DNA of 26,423 nucleotides from a virus. The stretch is taken from positions 1-26,423 of IMG/VR virus record IMGVR_UViG_3300031569_001202. The stretch is one strand, 5' to 3'. Every line of letters begins with the position of its first letter. Position 1 is the stretch's first letter. Of the stretch, positions 13,780 to 22,461 are shown piece after piece. Position numbers and translations under genes: made by a program. The notes under the pieces are model-generated. The model made no database searches. It saw only the letters and a program-made list of their open reading frames with translations, and had not been told where the DNA came from.

Positions 13780-16237
13780 TAAAAATAGCAATACAGTACA
13801 TGTATGGGATGATCATAAAGGACATCAAAAGATAAAGTATAAACCTTATGCATATAAAAAATCATCATATGGTGATAAGATAGCATTAGATGGGCAGAGA
13901 GTTGAAAAGGTATATAATCCGGAGCAAGGAATAGATGGATTATATGAAGCAGATTTAAACCCGGAGATGCGTACTCTTATTGATATGTACACAGATTCAG
14001 ATGAAGCATCGATAGGACATAAGACATTGTTTATTGATATCGAAGTAGATATATCAACTGGATTTCCAACTCCAGAAGAAGCTCAGAATCCAGTAACATC
14101 AATTGCAATTTATGATCAATTAGGCGATCAAAGATGTGTATGGATATTAGATCCGGATGGTGTAGTTAATAATGTAAATAAAAAAGGATATTCAGTTACT
14201 TCATGTCATGATGAAGGTGCATTATTAAATAAATTTTTATTCAAATATTTAGAAATACAACCTACTATTATTACAGGATGGAATATAGATTTCTTTGACA
14301 TTCCATATCTTTATAATCGTATGAAACAAATTATCGGAGAAAAGTCGGCTAGATCATTATCTCCAATTAATGACGTTATATGGCTTAAACATAGAAATAG
14401 ATATCGTATATCAGGAGTATCATGTTTAGATTATATGGCATTGTATAAGAATTTTACATATTCTCAGGAATCAAGTTATTCATTGGAAGCTATCTCTCAA
14501 AAAGAGTTAGGTAAAGGAAAGATGAAATATGAAGGTTCATTAGATGATTTAATGAGAAATGATATACAAGGATATATAGATTATAATATGAATGATGTTG
14601 ATCTTGTTTTTGAGATTGATGAGAAAATGAAATTATTAGATCTTGCAAGAAGTATATGTCATAAAGGCCATGTACCATATGAAGACTTTTTATTCCCTAC
14701 TAGATATTTAGATGGCGCTGCGTTAACATATCTAAAACGTATGGAAATAGTTTCTCCTAGTAGACCACCTAGAGTAGAAGGAGAGTTAAATTTATTAGGA
14801 GCATATGTAAAGGCACCTAATCCAGGTAGATATAAATGGGTATATGATCTAGATTTGACGTCATTATATCCTAGTATCATCATGACACTTAATGTATCTC
14901 CGGAAACTAAGGTAACTAAACTAAGTAACTTTGATGGACATAAATATATTAAAAATACCGGAACTCATTATACAGATGAATGGAATGGCTGGGAGACTAG
15001 TGAAGATCTAAGAAAATATTTAGAAGAAAATAAATATTCTATAGCAGCTAACGGTGTTGTATATGATACTCAAATAAAAGGATTTTTACCATCTATATTA
15101 GATAAATGGTTTAATGAGCGTGTTGAATATAAAAATTTACGTAAGAAGTTTGAAAAAGAAGGCAATCATGCTAAAGCAGAATACTTTGATAGAATGCAAT
15201 TAGTGACTAAAATTCTTTTAAATTCATTTTATGGAGTATTAGGTAATCCTAGTTTTAGATTTTTTGATCCGGACAATGCTGTAGCAATTACTAGTACGGG
15301 TCAGCAATTAATTAAATTTACTGCAGATATAGGAAATCAATTTTATACTAAAGAATTAGGACAGAAAAAAGATTATTGTATTTATACAGATACAGATTCA
15401 ACTTTCTTTTCATCATTACCATTAATTGAAAGTCGTCATCCAAATTATGATGTGACAGATGAAAAGTGGATGGCGGATCAGACAATTCAAATAGCAGATG
15501 AGGTACAAGGATTTATTAATAAGTCATATGATATATACGGTAAGAAGTTTCATAATGTAGATAAACATAGATTTGACATTAAACAAGAAAATGTTGCAAA
15601 GGCTGGATTATGGATAGCTAAGAAAAGATATGCTCAATGGATTATTAATATAGAAGGACATACAGTATCTAAATTAGATGTTAAGGGATTAGATGTTGTT
15701 AGATCATCATTTCCACCTTCGTTTAGAAAATTTATGGCAGAAGTATTAGAAGATATGTTAAATGATATTGATAAAGTTACATTAGATGACAAGATATTAA
15801 AGTTTAGAGAACATATGAAAACATTGCCGTTAATAGAAGTTATGTTTCCGGTAGGTGTCAAGAATGTTAAGAAATATGTCAGGCGAGGAGATAAGCCATT
15901 TGGAGTACGAATGAAAGGTACGCCGGTACATGTTAAATCAGCATTAAATTATAATGACATGATAAAACATTTGAAATTAACAAAAACATTTCAAGGTATG
16001 ATTAATGGAGAAAAGATTAAATGGACATATCTCAAACCCAATTCAATGAATTTAGATACAATGGCATTAAAAGGATTTGAAGATCCGCCTGAGATAGAAA
16101 ATTTTGTTCAGACAAATATTAATTATGAAAAAGTATTTGATTCTGCATTTGCAAATAAATTAGGAGACTTTTATAGTGCAATGAATTGGGGAACGATACC
16201 AAAGAATAATAATTTAGGAAAGTTTTTTGCATTTTAA
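13757..16237 (+). CDS. 43: Family B replicative DNA polymerase (T4 gp43-like)
   Basis: The protein has 826 residues with intact 3'-5' exonuclease and polymerase domains. Exo I is FIDIEV (Asp94, Glu96); Exo II is ITGWNIDFFDIPYLYNR (172-188); Exo III is YIDYNMNDVDLV (273-284). Motif A is DLDLTSLYPS (364-373), motif B KILLNSFYGVLGNP (485-498) and motif C YTDTDS (543-548). LGAYVKAPNPGRY precedes motif A as the YxGA-like switch between editing and synthesis. It ends SAMNWGTIPKNNNLGKFFAF; a short C-terminal tail after the thumb normally contacts the sliding clamp. It is shorter than T4 gp43 (898 residues) but has all catalytic residues, no intein and no split. It is translated from within the SET gene, in the P5 unit, and ends just before P6. 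Confidence 0.96.
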   Translation: MYQAVAYNKNSNTVHVWDDHKGHQKIKYKPYAYKKSSYGDKIALDGQRVEKVYNPEQGIDGLYEADLNPEMRTLIDMYTDSDEASIGHKTLFIDIEVDISTGFPTPEEAQNPVTSIAIYDQLGDQRCVWILDPDGVVNNVNKKGYSVTSCHDEGALLNKFLFKYLEIQPTIITGWNIDFFDIPYLYNRMKQIIGEKSARSLSPINDVIWLKHRNRYRISGVSCLDYMALYKNFTYSQESSYSLEAISQKELGKGKMKYEGSLDDLMRNDIQGYIDYNMNDVDLVFEIDEKMKLLDLARSICHKGHVPYEDFLFPTRYLDGAALTYLKRMEIVSPSRPPRVEGELNLLGAYVKAPNPGRYKWVYDLDLTSLYPSIIMTLNVSPETKVTKLSNFDGHKYIKNTGTHYTDEWNGWETSEDLRKYLEENKYSIAANGVVYDTQIKGFLPSILDKWFNERVEYKNLRKKFEKEGNHAKAEYFDRMQLVTKILLNSFYGVLGNPSFRFFDPDNAVAITSTGQQLIKFTADIGNQFYTKELGQKKDYCIYTDTDSTFFSSLPLIESRHPNYDVTDEKWMADQTIQIADEVQGFINKSYDIYGKKFHNVDKHRFDIKQENVAKAGLWIAKKRYAQWIINIEGHTVSKLDVKGLDVVRSSFPPSFRKFMAEVLEDMLNDIDKVTLDDKILKFREHMKTLPLIEVMFPVGVKNVKKYVRRGDKPFGVRMKGTPVHVKSALNYNDMIKHLKLTKTFQGMINGEKIKWTYLKPNSMNLDTMALKGFEDPPEIENFVQTNINYEKVFDSAFANKLGDFYSAMNWGTIPKNNNLGKFFAF

Positions 16238-16268
16238 TTAGGATATGTGTAAAATTATACTTATATTT
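16238..16268 (+). promoter_or_regulatory. Early-type promoter P6, upstream of the glycosyltransferase/DpdA unit
   Basis: TTAG at 16238-16241, overlapping the end of the polymerase gene just after its stop, 20 nt, TATATTT at 16262-16268. The next ATG (16282) follows 13 nt after the -7 element, leaving a leader of only a few bases. Confidence 0.66.
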
Positions 16269-16281
16269 AAAAAAAAGTTAT

Positions 16282-16725
16282 ATGATAGGATTTAGAAAGT
16301 ATTGGTACGGTAAAGAATGTGAAGGTAGATTAACTGATGTTGAAACATTATTTATTAGTGATATAGACGGATTACATTTAGATGAAATTGAATTAATGCC
16401 TCATATCTATTTTTGTTCTGGCGCAATAGAACAATTATTGGAAGAATATGATGACTATGATATTAATTGGGATGTCATAAATAAATTAATTGATGAACAG
16501 AATCTAACTATTAGTTTAGAAGTTGAACCGGACACATTGAGTATGATACCGCCGATGATAAGAATTAAGACACATATTATGTATATGATATCAGATACAG
16601 ATGTTTCATTATTAAAAAAGAATGATAGTATAAAAGTTGTTTATGCTGATTATTCATTATATTGTTCAAGTATACAAAATATGCAACATGTTACACCAGA
16701 CGATTACAAATATGACAGACCTTAA
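16282..16725 (+). CDS. Hypothetical 147-aa protein
   Basis: This acidic, soluble protein has many Asp/Glu and Ile and no signal or recognised domain. It is the first gene of the P6 unit and overlaps the glycosyltransferase start by 14 nt, so it is probably coupled to the glycosyltransferase and DpdA. Function unknown. Confidence 0.66.
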   Translation: MIGFRKYWYGKECEGRLTDVETLFISDIDGLHLDEIELMPHIYFCSGAIEQLLEEYDDYDINWDVINKLIDEQNLTISLEVEPDTLSMIPPMIRIKTHIMYMISDTDVSLLKKNDSIKVVYADYSLYCSSIQNMQHVTPDDYKYDRP

Positions 16726-17773
16726 TACAATTTGGATAGTCGACTTAGAAGCAGTTGAAAGTCGATATACTGGAGAATGGAAACATCATTTTCCTGATCT
16801 TATGAGAATACATGGTTTTGGAACTCATGAGGTTGAAGTTATAGAAGGACCAAGAAATATTCCAGAAGCGACTACGCCTGGTGCATTTTTAAACTTTGGC
16901 GGCACTAACATTTATAAAAGTGCTCAAATGGAAAAAATTAGTAGATTGTTTTGTGATGGAAAGATTAAATCCGGAGATCATTTTATTTATACAGATGCAT
17001 GGAATCCAACTATTATTCAACTTAAGTATATGAGTGAATTATTACAAATACCAATTAAAATTCATGGTCTTTGGCATGCAGGTAATTATGATCCGAATGA
17101 TTTCTTAGGTAGATTGATATCTGATAAATGGGTAAAAACATTTGAAACTTCATTAGCACAGACAATAGATTATAATTGGTTTGCATCTGATGATCATTTG
17201 AAAATGTTTAGAGATAATTTTGGATATGATGATATCGAATGTTTTAGGACAGGTTGGCCTATGGAGTATCTAAGTGTTATGTTTAAACCTAAAGAAAAAG
17301 AAAACATTATATTATTTCCTCATAGAATTGCACCAGAAAAGCAAGTTGAAATATTTAAAGATTTGGCTAAGTCATTACCTAAGGGTTATAAATGTATAGT
17401 ATGTCAAGAAGAAAATCTATCTAAATCAGAATATCATAGTCTATTAGAAAGATCTAAGTTAGTATTCTCCGCGAACCTGCAGGAGACGTTAGGTATTTCA
17501 TGTTATGAGGGGGCTTTGGCAGGTGCGATTCCAATGGTTCCGAATAGATTAAGTTATAAAGAAATGTATTCAGACGATTTTAAATATCCTAGTAAATGGA
17601 CAGAATCATGGGAATTATATATAGAGAATAAAGATAAATTGATATCCACAATTATAGAATATGTAGAACATCATGATCATTATAAGAAACAATTAAAAAA
17701 ATTAACAACAAAGTTACATGAAGAATATTTTTCTTGTAATGGACTAAAAAAGGTATTATTTAATGGAAAATAA
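16712..17773 (+). CDS. GT-B fold (GT4-like) glycosyltransferase next to DpdA
   Basis: The open frame reaches back to 16637, but the first sensible start is ATG 16712, giving IWIVDLEAVESRYTGEWKHH at the N-terminus and 353 residues. TPGAFLNFGGTNIYKSAQ and FIYTDAWNP (91-99) form the acceptor-side domain. IILFPHRIAPEKQVEIFKDLAK starts the nucleotide-sugar domain. ETLGISCYE (258-266) is the Ex7E motif of retaining GT4 enzymes, followed by GAIPMVPN. Its substrate cannot be read from sequence. Position between the DNA polymerase and the DpdA transglycosylase, in one early unit, makes sugar transfer to modified DNA bases an attractive idea, as T4 glucosylates its hydroxymethylcytosine. Its 3' end overlaps DpdA by 11 nt. 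Confidence 0.78.
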   Translation: MTDLNTIWIVDLEAVESRYTGEWKHHFPDLMRIHGFGTHEVEVIEGPRNIPEATTPGAFLNFGGTNIYKSAQMEKISRLFCDGKIKSGDHFIYTDAWNPTIIQLKYMSELLQIPIKIHGLWHAGNYDPNDFLGRLISDKWVKTFETSLAQTIDYNWFASDDHLKMFRDNFGYDDIECFRTGWPMEYLSVMFKPKEKENIILFPHRIAPEKQVEIFKDLAKSLPKGYKCIVCQEENLSKSEYHSLLERSKLVFSANLQETLGISCYEGALAGAIPMVPNRLSYKEMYSDDFKYPSKWTESWELYIENKDKLISTIIEYVEHHDHYKKQLKKLTTKLHEEYFSCNGLKKVLFNGK

Positions 17774-19010
17774 AGAAAAACAAAAAGAATTTATTTACTT
17801 CCCGTCTTTATCAGCAGGAGGATTTGCGTCAGCATTAATCAAAGATGAACAATTAGCATCTGGCACTCCTTGTAGATTTTATGATGATTCATATCCGGAG
17901 AAATTTAGACATAAAAATTTCTTGATAACAGCGGGGCATTATTATAAAAAAATGGATATACGTGAACAGTTTGGTTTAGGTAAAGATTCATTAGTATTTG
18001 GAGATTCTGGAGGATATCAAATTGCAACCGGTGCATTGAAATATAGCAATGACTTGCGAGAAAAGATATTTCATTGGTTAGAGGCCAATTCAGATGTAGC
18101 AGCTAATTTAGATATCCCACCTAAGACAGTTTATGAAAATAAATTTTATGAATGTGCTGATATTAGTTATGATAACTTTGCATATTTTGAAAAACATCAA
18201 TCAGGTAAGACTAAGTTTCTAAATATGTTACAAGGATCGAATCCCCAAGAATATGAATGGTGGTATAATAAATTTAAGCATTTTGAATTTTCTGGATGGG
18301 CTATTGGAGGTCCACAAAAGTTAGTAGATTTTATGTGGGCATTAGCATTAATGTTAAAGAACAGAGAATTTGAAAATCCTAAAATAGAGTATTTGCATTT
18401 ATTAGGCATTTCAAAAATATCTGATTTCTTTATTTTATCAACAATGCAAAAACTATTTAATAGACATTATGGAAATAGAATAATAGTAACTACAGATTCT
18501 AGTTCACCTGGCCAGTATCCAGTATATGGCACTTATCTACATTCACATAACTTTAAGAAGTTATCTTTTAGTGACGTATATATGCCAAAAGGAGCAAAAG
18601 ATGCAGATGGTAATATTGCAAAATTAGATTTACTAGATGCACCAGATGAATTAGTGCCATGTAGTTTAGATTGCCCGGCATGTAAAGACTTTAAATGGGA
18701 TATGTTAAATCAATATAATAAAGAAGCTGTTCCTAGAATGGTGTTACATAATGTACATGTATTTGATCATACAATAAAAGAAGTAAACAAGATTGTTGCA
18801 GCACATAGAGAGGTTGCTCAATATATGGTACCTAATAACTTAGGTGCCGTGTTAAAAAGTATATATGAAATGTTTGAAGATCCTGATAAAGCTATTACAA
18901 CATATGAAAAGTATAAGCAATATTATCAGAAATTCGGAGGACAGAGTATAACAACAATTAATAAAGATATATTTAATCAATTTTTTGAAGAAAAAGAATT
19001 AAAAGATTAG
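17763..19010 (+). CDS. dpdA: DpdA-like DNA-guanine transglycosylase (TGT family)
   Basis: The 415-residue protein is related to tRNA-guanine transglycosylase. LVFGDSGGYQIATG (77-90) contains the DSGG(Y/F)Q motif with Asp81. A second Asp lies in TTDSSSPG (Asp245), at the position of the nucleophile region. CSLDCPACKDF (Cys300, Cys304, Cys307) with a His downstream (His329 or His332) is the zinc site. The TIM-barrel strand GWAIGGPQK (178-186) matches the substrate loop. In phages, this family swaps guanine in DNA for a 7-deazaguanine base; QueD, QueE and FolE in the same window make that role very likely here rather than tRNA modification. It is the last gene of the P6 unit, and P7 overlaps its stop codon. 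Confidence 0.87.
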   Translation: MENKEKQKEFIYFPSLSAGGFASALIKDEQLASGTPCRFYDDSYPEKFRHKNFLITAGHYYKKMDIREQFGLGKDSLVFGDSGGYQIATGALKYSNDLREKIFHWLEANSDVAANLDIPPKTVYENKFYECADISYDNFAYFEKHQSGKTKFLNMLQGSNPQEYEWWYNKFKHFEFSGWAIGGPQKLVDFMWALALMLKNREFENPKIEYLHLLGISKISDFFILSTMQKLFNRHYGNRIIVTTDSSSPGQYPVYGTYLHSHNFKKLSFSDVYMPKGAKDADGNIAKLDLLDAPDELVPCSLDCPACKDFKWDMLNQYNKEAVPRMVLHNVHVFDHTIKEVNKIVAAHREVAQYMVPNNLGAVLKSIYEMFEDPDKAITTYEKYKQYYQKFGGQSITTINKDIFNQFFEEKELKD

Positions 19011-19037
19011 GAATCGTGAGAATTTATCCTTATCTTT
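19007..19037 (+). promoter_or_regulatory. Early-type promoter P7, upstream of the clamp/clamp-loader unit
   Basis: TTAG at 19007-19010 (sharing bases with the dpdA stop), 20 nt, TATCTTT at 19031-19037. GGAATCGTGAG and TTTATCCTTAT match P1 exactly. The clamp ATG is 40 nt past the -7 element, the longest leader among these promoters. Confidence 0.75.
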
Positions 19038-19076
19038 AAGTATAGTTAATTAATAAAAATAAGAACTACAAAAACT

Positions 19077-19793
19077 ATGAAAAAACAAGAACTATTAAAT
19101 TTTATAAACAGATATCATTTAGCCGGAGCTACTACATCTGTAAAATGGGTGTCAAAGGATGGCACATTAGAAACTAAATTTATTACAGATGATCAGAATG
19201 TGATCGGATCAATTGAGTCCACTAATTTAGATTTAGGTAATCATGATTTAGGTGTATATGCAACACCAGCATTAGTAAAAATGTTAACAGCTATTGGCGA
19301 TGATTTAACTGTAAAGGTAAATGCTATGGATTCGACGGCAGTAAGTATTGACATGTCAGATACTGATGTTAATATGAAATTTATGTTAGCTGATTTATCT
19401 GTAATAAGACAGGTACCGGATTTGAAACAATTACCAGATTGGGATGTTACTATAGATTTAACAAAAGAATTTACTAATAAATTTATTAAAGCAAAGAATG
19501 CAATTCCAGAATCAGAAAACTTTGGTATTGAATGTAAACATGATAAGACAGATTTTATTATTAATTATTCTTCTATAAATACTAATAGAATTAAATTTAA
19601 TGTGGATTCAACAATTCATAAAGATATGGGAGTAGTATGCTTTTCATCTACCGGATTCAAAGAAATATTACAAGCTAATAAAGATGCAGAGACAGCAAAA
19701 TTGGAAGTATCGGCAGCAGGATTAGGTAAAGTTACATTTACTGGTAAGACATATACATCTACATACTATTTAGTACAATTACAAGCAGCATGA
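19077..19793 (+). CDS. 45: DNA polymerase sliding clamp (T4 gp45-like)
   Basis: The 238-residue length is close to T4 gp45 (228). The N-terminal MKKQELLNFINRYHLAG, the two-domain strand pattern with VYATPALVKMLTAIGDDLTV and FMLADLSVIRQVPDLKQLP, and the C-terminal TFTGKTYTSTYYLVQLQA resemble phage clamps. The clamp is a trimeric ring that keeps the polymerase on DNA and, in T4, also activates late transcription. Clamps diverge strongly, so the call rests mainly on size, sequence pattern and placement directly upstream of the gp44- and gp62-like genes. The stop overlaps the dUTPase start (ATGA). Confidence 0.85.
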   Translation: MKKQELLNFINRYHLAGATTSVKWVSKDGTLETKFITDDQNVIGSIESTNLDLGNHDLGVYATPALVKMLTAIGDDLTVKVNAMDSTAVSIDMSDTDVNMKFMLADLSVIRQVPDLKQLPDWDVTIDLTKEFTNKFIKAKNAIPESENFGIECKHDKTDFIINYSSINTNRIKFNVDSTIHKDMGVVCFSSTGFKEILQANKDAETAKLEVSAAGLGKVTFTGKTYTSTYYLVQLQAA

Positions 19794-20230
19794 TACAAGT
19801 AAAGTATAAAAAATTATCAGAAAATGCAATTGCACCGTCATATGCTAAAAAAGGTGATGCAGGATTGGATATTTCAGCAATTAGATATGTCATCAATAAA
19901 AAATATAATTTTATTGAATATCATACGGGGTTAGCATTTGAGGTACCAGAAGGTCATGTCGGACTACTATTTCCTAGATCATCTGTATCTAAAACAGATC
20001 TAAGATTAGCAAATGCAGTAGGCGTTGTTGATTCTGGTTACAGAGGCGAAATAACATTTAGATACAAATTTAATAAAGATAGCTTTTTTGCATCTTTAAA
20101 AAGATTTGAAGAAGGAGATAGAGTAGGACAATTAGTTGTAATGCCATATCCAAAAGTAGAATTAGTAGAATCAGATCAATTAGCTGAATCCGAAAGAGGT
20201 GATGGCGCATATGGATCGACAGGTAAATAA
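19790..20230 (+). CDS. dut: dUTPase (dUTP diphosphatase)
   Basis: The 146-residue trimeric-type dUTPase has all five motifs in order: I AGLDIS (24-29); II PRSSVSKT (62-69); III LANAVGVVDSGYRGEI (73-88) with catalytic Asp81; IV GDRVGQLVV (109-117); V RGDGAYGSTGK (136-146), the arm that closes the active site. It hydrolyses dUTP to dUMP and pyrophosphate, keeping uracil out of DNA and supplying thymidylate synthesis. It is inserted between the clamp and the clamp-loader genes and overlaps the clamp stop, so it is expressed with the replisome. Confidence 0.95.
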   Translation: MIQVKYKKLSENAIAPSYAKKGDAGLDISAIRYVINKKYNFIEYHTGLAFEVPEGHVGLLFPRSSVSKTDLRLANAVGVVDSGYRGEITFRYKFNKDSFFASLKRFEEGDRVGQLVVMPYPKVELVESDQLAESERGDGAYGSTGK

Positions 20231-20235
20231 AAAAT

Positions 20236-21165
20236 ATGTTTGGAAATCAAGAAAATACATTATGGGTAGAGAAGTTTAGACCCGGAACATTAGATGGATA
20301 TGTCGGTAATGAACATATCATAGATAAAGTAAAATTATATCTTAAATCAGGCGACGTGCCTCATTTATTATTTTATGGTGGAGCAGGTACAGGTAAGACT
20401 ACATTAGCAAAAATTATTGCAAATAATGTAGATGCTGATATTATGTATATAAATGCATCAGATGAAAATAATATTGATACGGTTAGAACCAAGATAAAGA
20501 GTTATGCAAGTACAGTAGGATTTAAAAGATGGAAGATTGTAATATTAGATGAGGCAGATTATATGACTCCAAATGGTCAAGCTGCATTAAGAAATTTAAT
20601 GGAAACATTCTCTAAAACAACTAGATTCATATTAACATGTAATTATGTTGAAAAAATTATAGATCCAATACAAAGTAGATGTCAGGTATTTGGTATAACA
20701 CCTCCTAACAAAAAAGAGGTTGCACATCGTATAGTATCCATATTAGATGAACTACAAGTGTCATATGATAATAAGGACCTTGTTACAATTATAAACGCCG
20801 GCTATCCTGATATTAGAAGGGTTTTAAATGGCTGTCAGAGGCAAGTAATTGATGGAGTATTAACAATAGATGCTACTAGTGTTATGCAAGCAAATTACAT
20901 GTCAAAATTAACTGATATATTACAATCAAGTAGAGATAAGAAAGCAGCATTCAAAGATGTAAGGCAATTAATTGCAGATAGTAAAGTAAGAGATTTTTCA
21001 GCATTACATAAGTATTTATTTGATGAACTAGATAATTATGCAAAGGGACATATTGCAAGTGTCATACTAATCTTAGCTGAGTCACAATATCAAGATTCGT
21101 TTGCTGTAGATAAAGAGTTACATATAATGTCAACCATCGTTAAAATATTAAACGAAATAAAATAG
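20236..21165 (+). CDS. 44: Clamp-loader large subunit, AAA+ ATPase (T4 gp44-like)
   Basis: The 309-residue protein has the order typical of gp44/RFC small-subunit proteins: WVEKFRPGTLDGYVGNEHI (10-28), Walker A GGAGTGKT (48-55), Walker B VILDEADYMT (102-111), sensor 1 FILTCNY (131-137) and the SRC motif QSRCQVFG (146-153) with the arginine finger. A lid and a C-terminal helical collar follow. With the gp62-like protein encoded downstream it should open and load the sliding clamp in an ATP-dependent way. Close packing behind dUTPase (5 nt) fits a single replication transcript. Confidence 0.94.
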   Translation: MFGNQENTLWVEKFRPGTLDGYVGNEHIIDKVKLYLKSGDVPHLLFYGGAGTGKTTLAKIIANNVDADIMYINASDENNIDTVRTKIKSYASTVGFKRWKIVILDEADYMTPNGQAALRNLMETFSKTTRFILTCNYVEKIIDPIQSRCQVFGITPPNKKEVAHRIVSILDELQVSYDNKDLVTIINAGYPDIRRVLNGCQRQVIDGVLTIDATSVMQANYMSKLTDILQSSRDKKAAFKDVRQLIADSKVRDFSALHKYLFDELDNYAKGHIASVILILAESQYQDSFAVDKELHIMSTIVKILNEIK

Positions 21166-21173
21166 GAAATATA

Positions 21174-21407
21174 ATGAGTAAAATAGTAGGAATGGACGGA
21201 AAGAGTCCTAAGAAACCACAACTTAAGCCAGAAGACTTGAATGATATAGTATGTGAACAATGTAGTGGAAAATACTTTAGACAAGTAAGTGCATTTAAAC
21301 GAGTATCAGCAATAATGTCACCTACGGGTAAAGAACAAATTGCACCAGTACCATCATTTAGATGTGATGACTGTGATCATATAAACAAAGAATTTCAGAT
21401 ACTTTGA
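21174..21407 (+). CDS. Zinc-ribbon-like protein between the clamp-loader genes
   Basis: This 77-residue basic protein has two CxxC knuckles, CEQC (27-30) and CDDC (64-67), about 33 residues apart, enough for one zinc ribbon. An AGGAAATATA precedes the ATG. It sits between the large and small clamp-loader genes and its TGA overlaps the gp62-like TTG start. I cannot name it. A DNA- or RNA-polymerase-binding accessory factor would fit the position. Confidence 0.7.
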   Translation: MSKIVGMDGKSPKKPQLKPEDLNDIVCEQCSGKYFRQVSAFKRVSAIMSPTGKEQIAPVPSFRCDDCDHINKEFQIL

Positions 21408-21835
21408 AAAAACCTAAAACATTATTTGACCATTTAGCTGGAATAACACATAAGAAAGTTAAATGGGAAGACTTAGATGAAATGGATCAAAAATCATTTA
21501 CTCCATATCTAATTAATCGTTGGCTATCTATGTCACCGGAACTTATTGAAATTGTTAATATGTTTCAACAATATACAATAGGTCCACTAATGAAAGAACA
21601 TGTTTATAAATTGTATTACGAAATATTGCCTAAAGGAAAATATTTTAGTAAATATATAAAAGGTAAAAAGTCTGATAAGTATAACAAAGAGTTAATATCA
21701 TTCTTTGCAACACATTATCAAGTATCAAAGCGTGAAGCTGAGGAATATATATCATTAATGAAAAAGGATGATATATCATCTGTATGTAAACAATATGGCA
21801 AATCAGATAAAGAAATAAAACAACTATTAAAATGA
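21404..21835 (+). CDS. 62: Clamp-loader small subunit (T4 gp62-like), TTG start
   Basis: The 143-residue protein shares the recognisable block of T4 gp62: LPKGKYFSKYIKG (75-87) matches PRGKRYGKWAK, and SFFATHYQVSKREAEEYISLM (99-119) matches the LLAKRYQVNTNDAINYKSIL segment. FTPYLINRWLSMSP (32-45) is the phage-type N-terminal motif. gp62 has no ATPase activity and completes the five-subunit loader with gp44. The frame begins with TTG overlapping the previous TGA (TTGA); the next in-frame Met is at residue 27 and would remove much of the N-terminal domain, so the TTG is probably real and translationally coupled. Shorter than T4 gp62 (187). Confidence 0.88.
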   Translation: MKKPKTLFDHLAGITHKKVKWEDLDEMDQKSFTPYLINRWLSMSPELIEIVNMFQQYTIGPLMKEHVYKLYYEILPKGKYFSKYIKGKKSDKYNKELISFFATHYQVSKREAEEYISLMKKDDISSVCKQYGKSDKEIKQLLK

Positions 21836-22233
21836 AATCAATACAAGATACCCCGGGGAGATCAAACATAAAGTTTGTCGAAAAATCTATTAAAGAAGAA
21901 ACAGCAATTCAATATTGTGAAAGACTATATCCTGAAACTACACAAGAGTTTCAAAAGATATTATCTGAGATGTATGTAACATTCTGTAAAAAACAACGTA
22001 ACTATGGACCAAGTAATATTTCAGTTGGCACAAATTTAGAAACCGAAGAAGATATAAAACTATCATTATCAGGATTATGGTTTAGAATGAATGATAAGAT
22101 TCAAAGATTAAAGCAATTAGTTGTTTTAGGTCAGCCTGACGAAGTTGGTGAAAATATACAAGATACGTACGAAGACTTGAGCGTATATGGAATGATTGCT
22201 CAAATAGTACAAAGAAAAAAATGGGGAAAGTAG
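21832..22233 (+). CDS. DUF1599-type putative nucleotide-modification protein
   Basis: The 133-residue all-helical protein matches the family called nucleotide modification associated domain 1 (DUF1599). KKQRNYGPSN (53-62) corresponds to the KxxDYGxS motif, GLWFRMNDKIQRLKQLV (81-97) to the RxxDKxxRL helix, and DTYEDLSVYGMIAQIV (111-126) to the DTxxDLxxYxxIA helix. The acidic residues in these helices resemble the metal-binding pattern of MazG-like NTP pyrophosphatases. Its presence in a phage that appears to modify its guanine is suggestive, but the enzymatic activity is not established. It overlaps the gp62-like stop (ATGA). Confidence 0.78.
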   Translation: MKSIQDTPGRSNIKFVEKSIKEETAIQYCERLYPETTQEFQKILSEMYVTFCKKQRNYGPSNISVGTNLETEEDIKLSLSGLWFRMNDKIQRLKQLVVLGQPDEVGENIQDTYEDLSVYGMIAQIVQRKKWGK

Positions 22234-22235
22234 AT

Positions 22236-22445
22236 ATGAAAAAAAGTAAAATAATAGAAGCTTTAAGAGCTCAAGCATTAGCTGATAAGGCAAAGGCACA
22301 AATGGCATTAGACCTTTTAGAAAATCAAGCAGTGGGAATTGGAGATCATACTGCAAATGACTTCATGAAAGATGCTAATGACGCATTAACATTACTAGTT
22401 GATGCAGAAGATAAGTTAGCAATTCTAGACAAATATTATGCATAA
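22236..22445 (+). CDS. Small helical protein (69 aa)
   Basis: I chose ATG 22236, which follows the upstream stop and a GGGGAAAG stretch; an in-frame ATG at 22221 would add MGKVD and overlap the previous gene. The protein is alanine- and lysine-rich and helical, with an acidic C-terminal helix (DANDALTLLVDAEDKLAIL). No family recognised. It ends the P7 unit, just before P8. Confidence 0.6.
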   Translation: MKKSKIIEALRAQALADKAKAQMALDLLENQAVGIGDHTANDFMKDANDALTLLVDAEDKLAILDKYYA

Positions 22446-22461
22446 CAAATATAAGAAATCC

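Noticed and set aside
17763-19010. Ordinary bacterial tRNA-guanine transglycosylase (Tgt)
   Set aside because: It has the TGT motifs, but it is longer and divergent, and lies in a phage replication region with QueD, QueE and FolE, which fits the phage DNA-acting DpdA class better. A sequence search would settle it.
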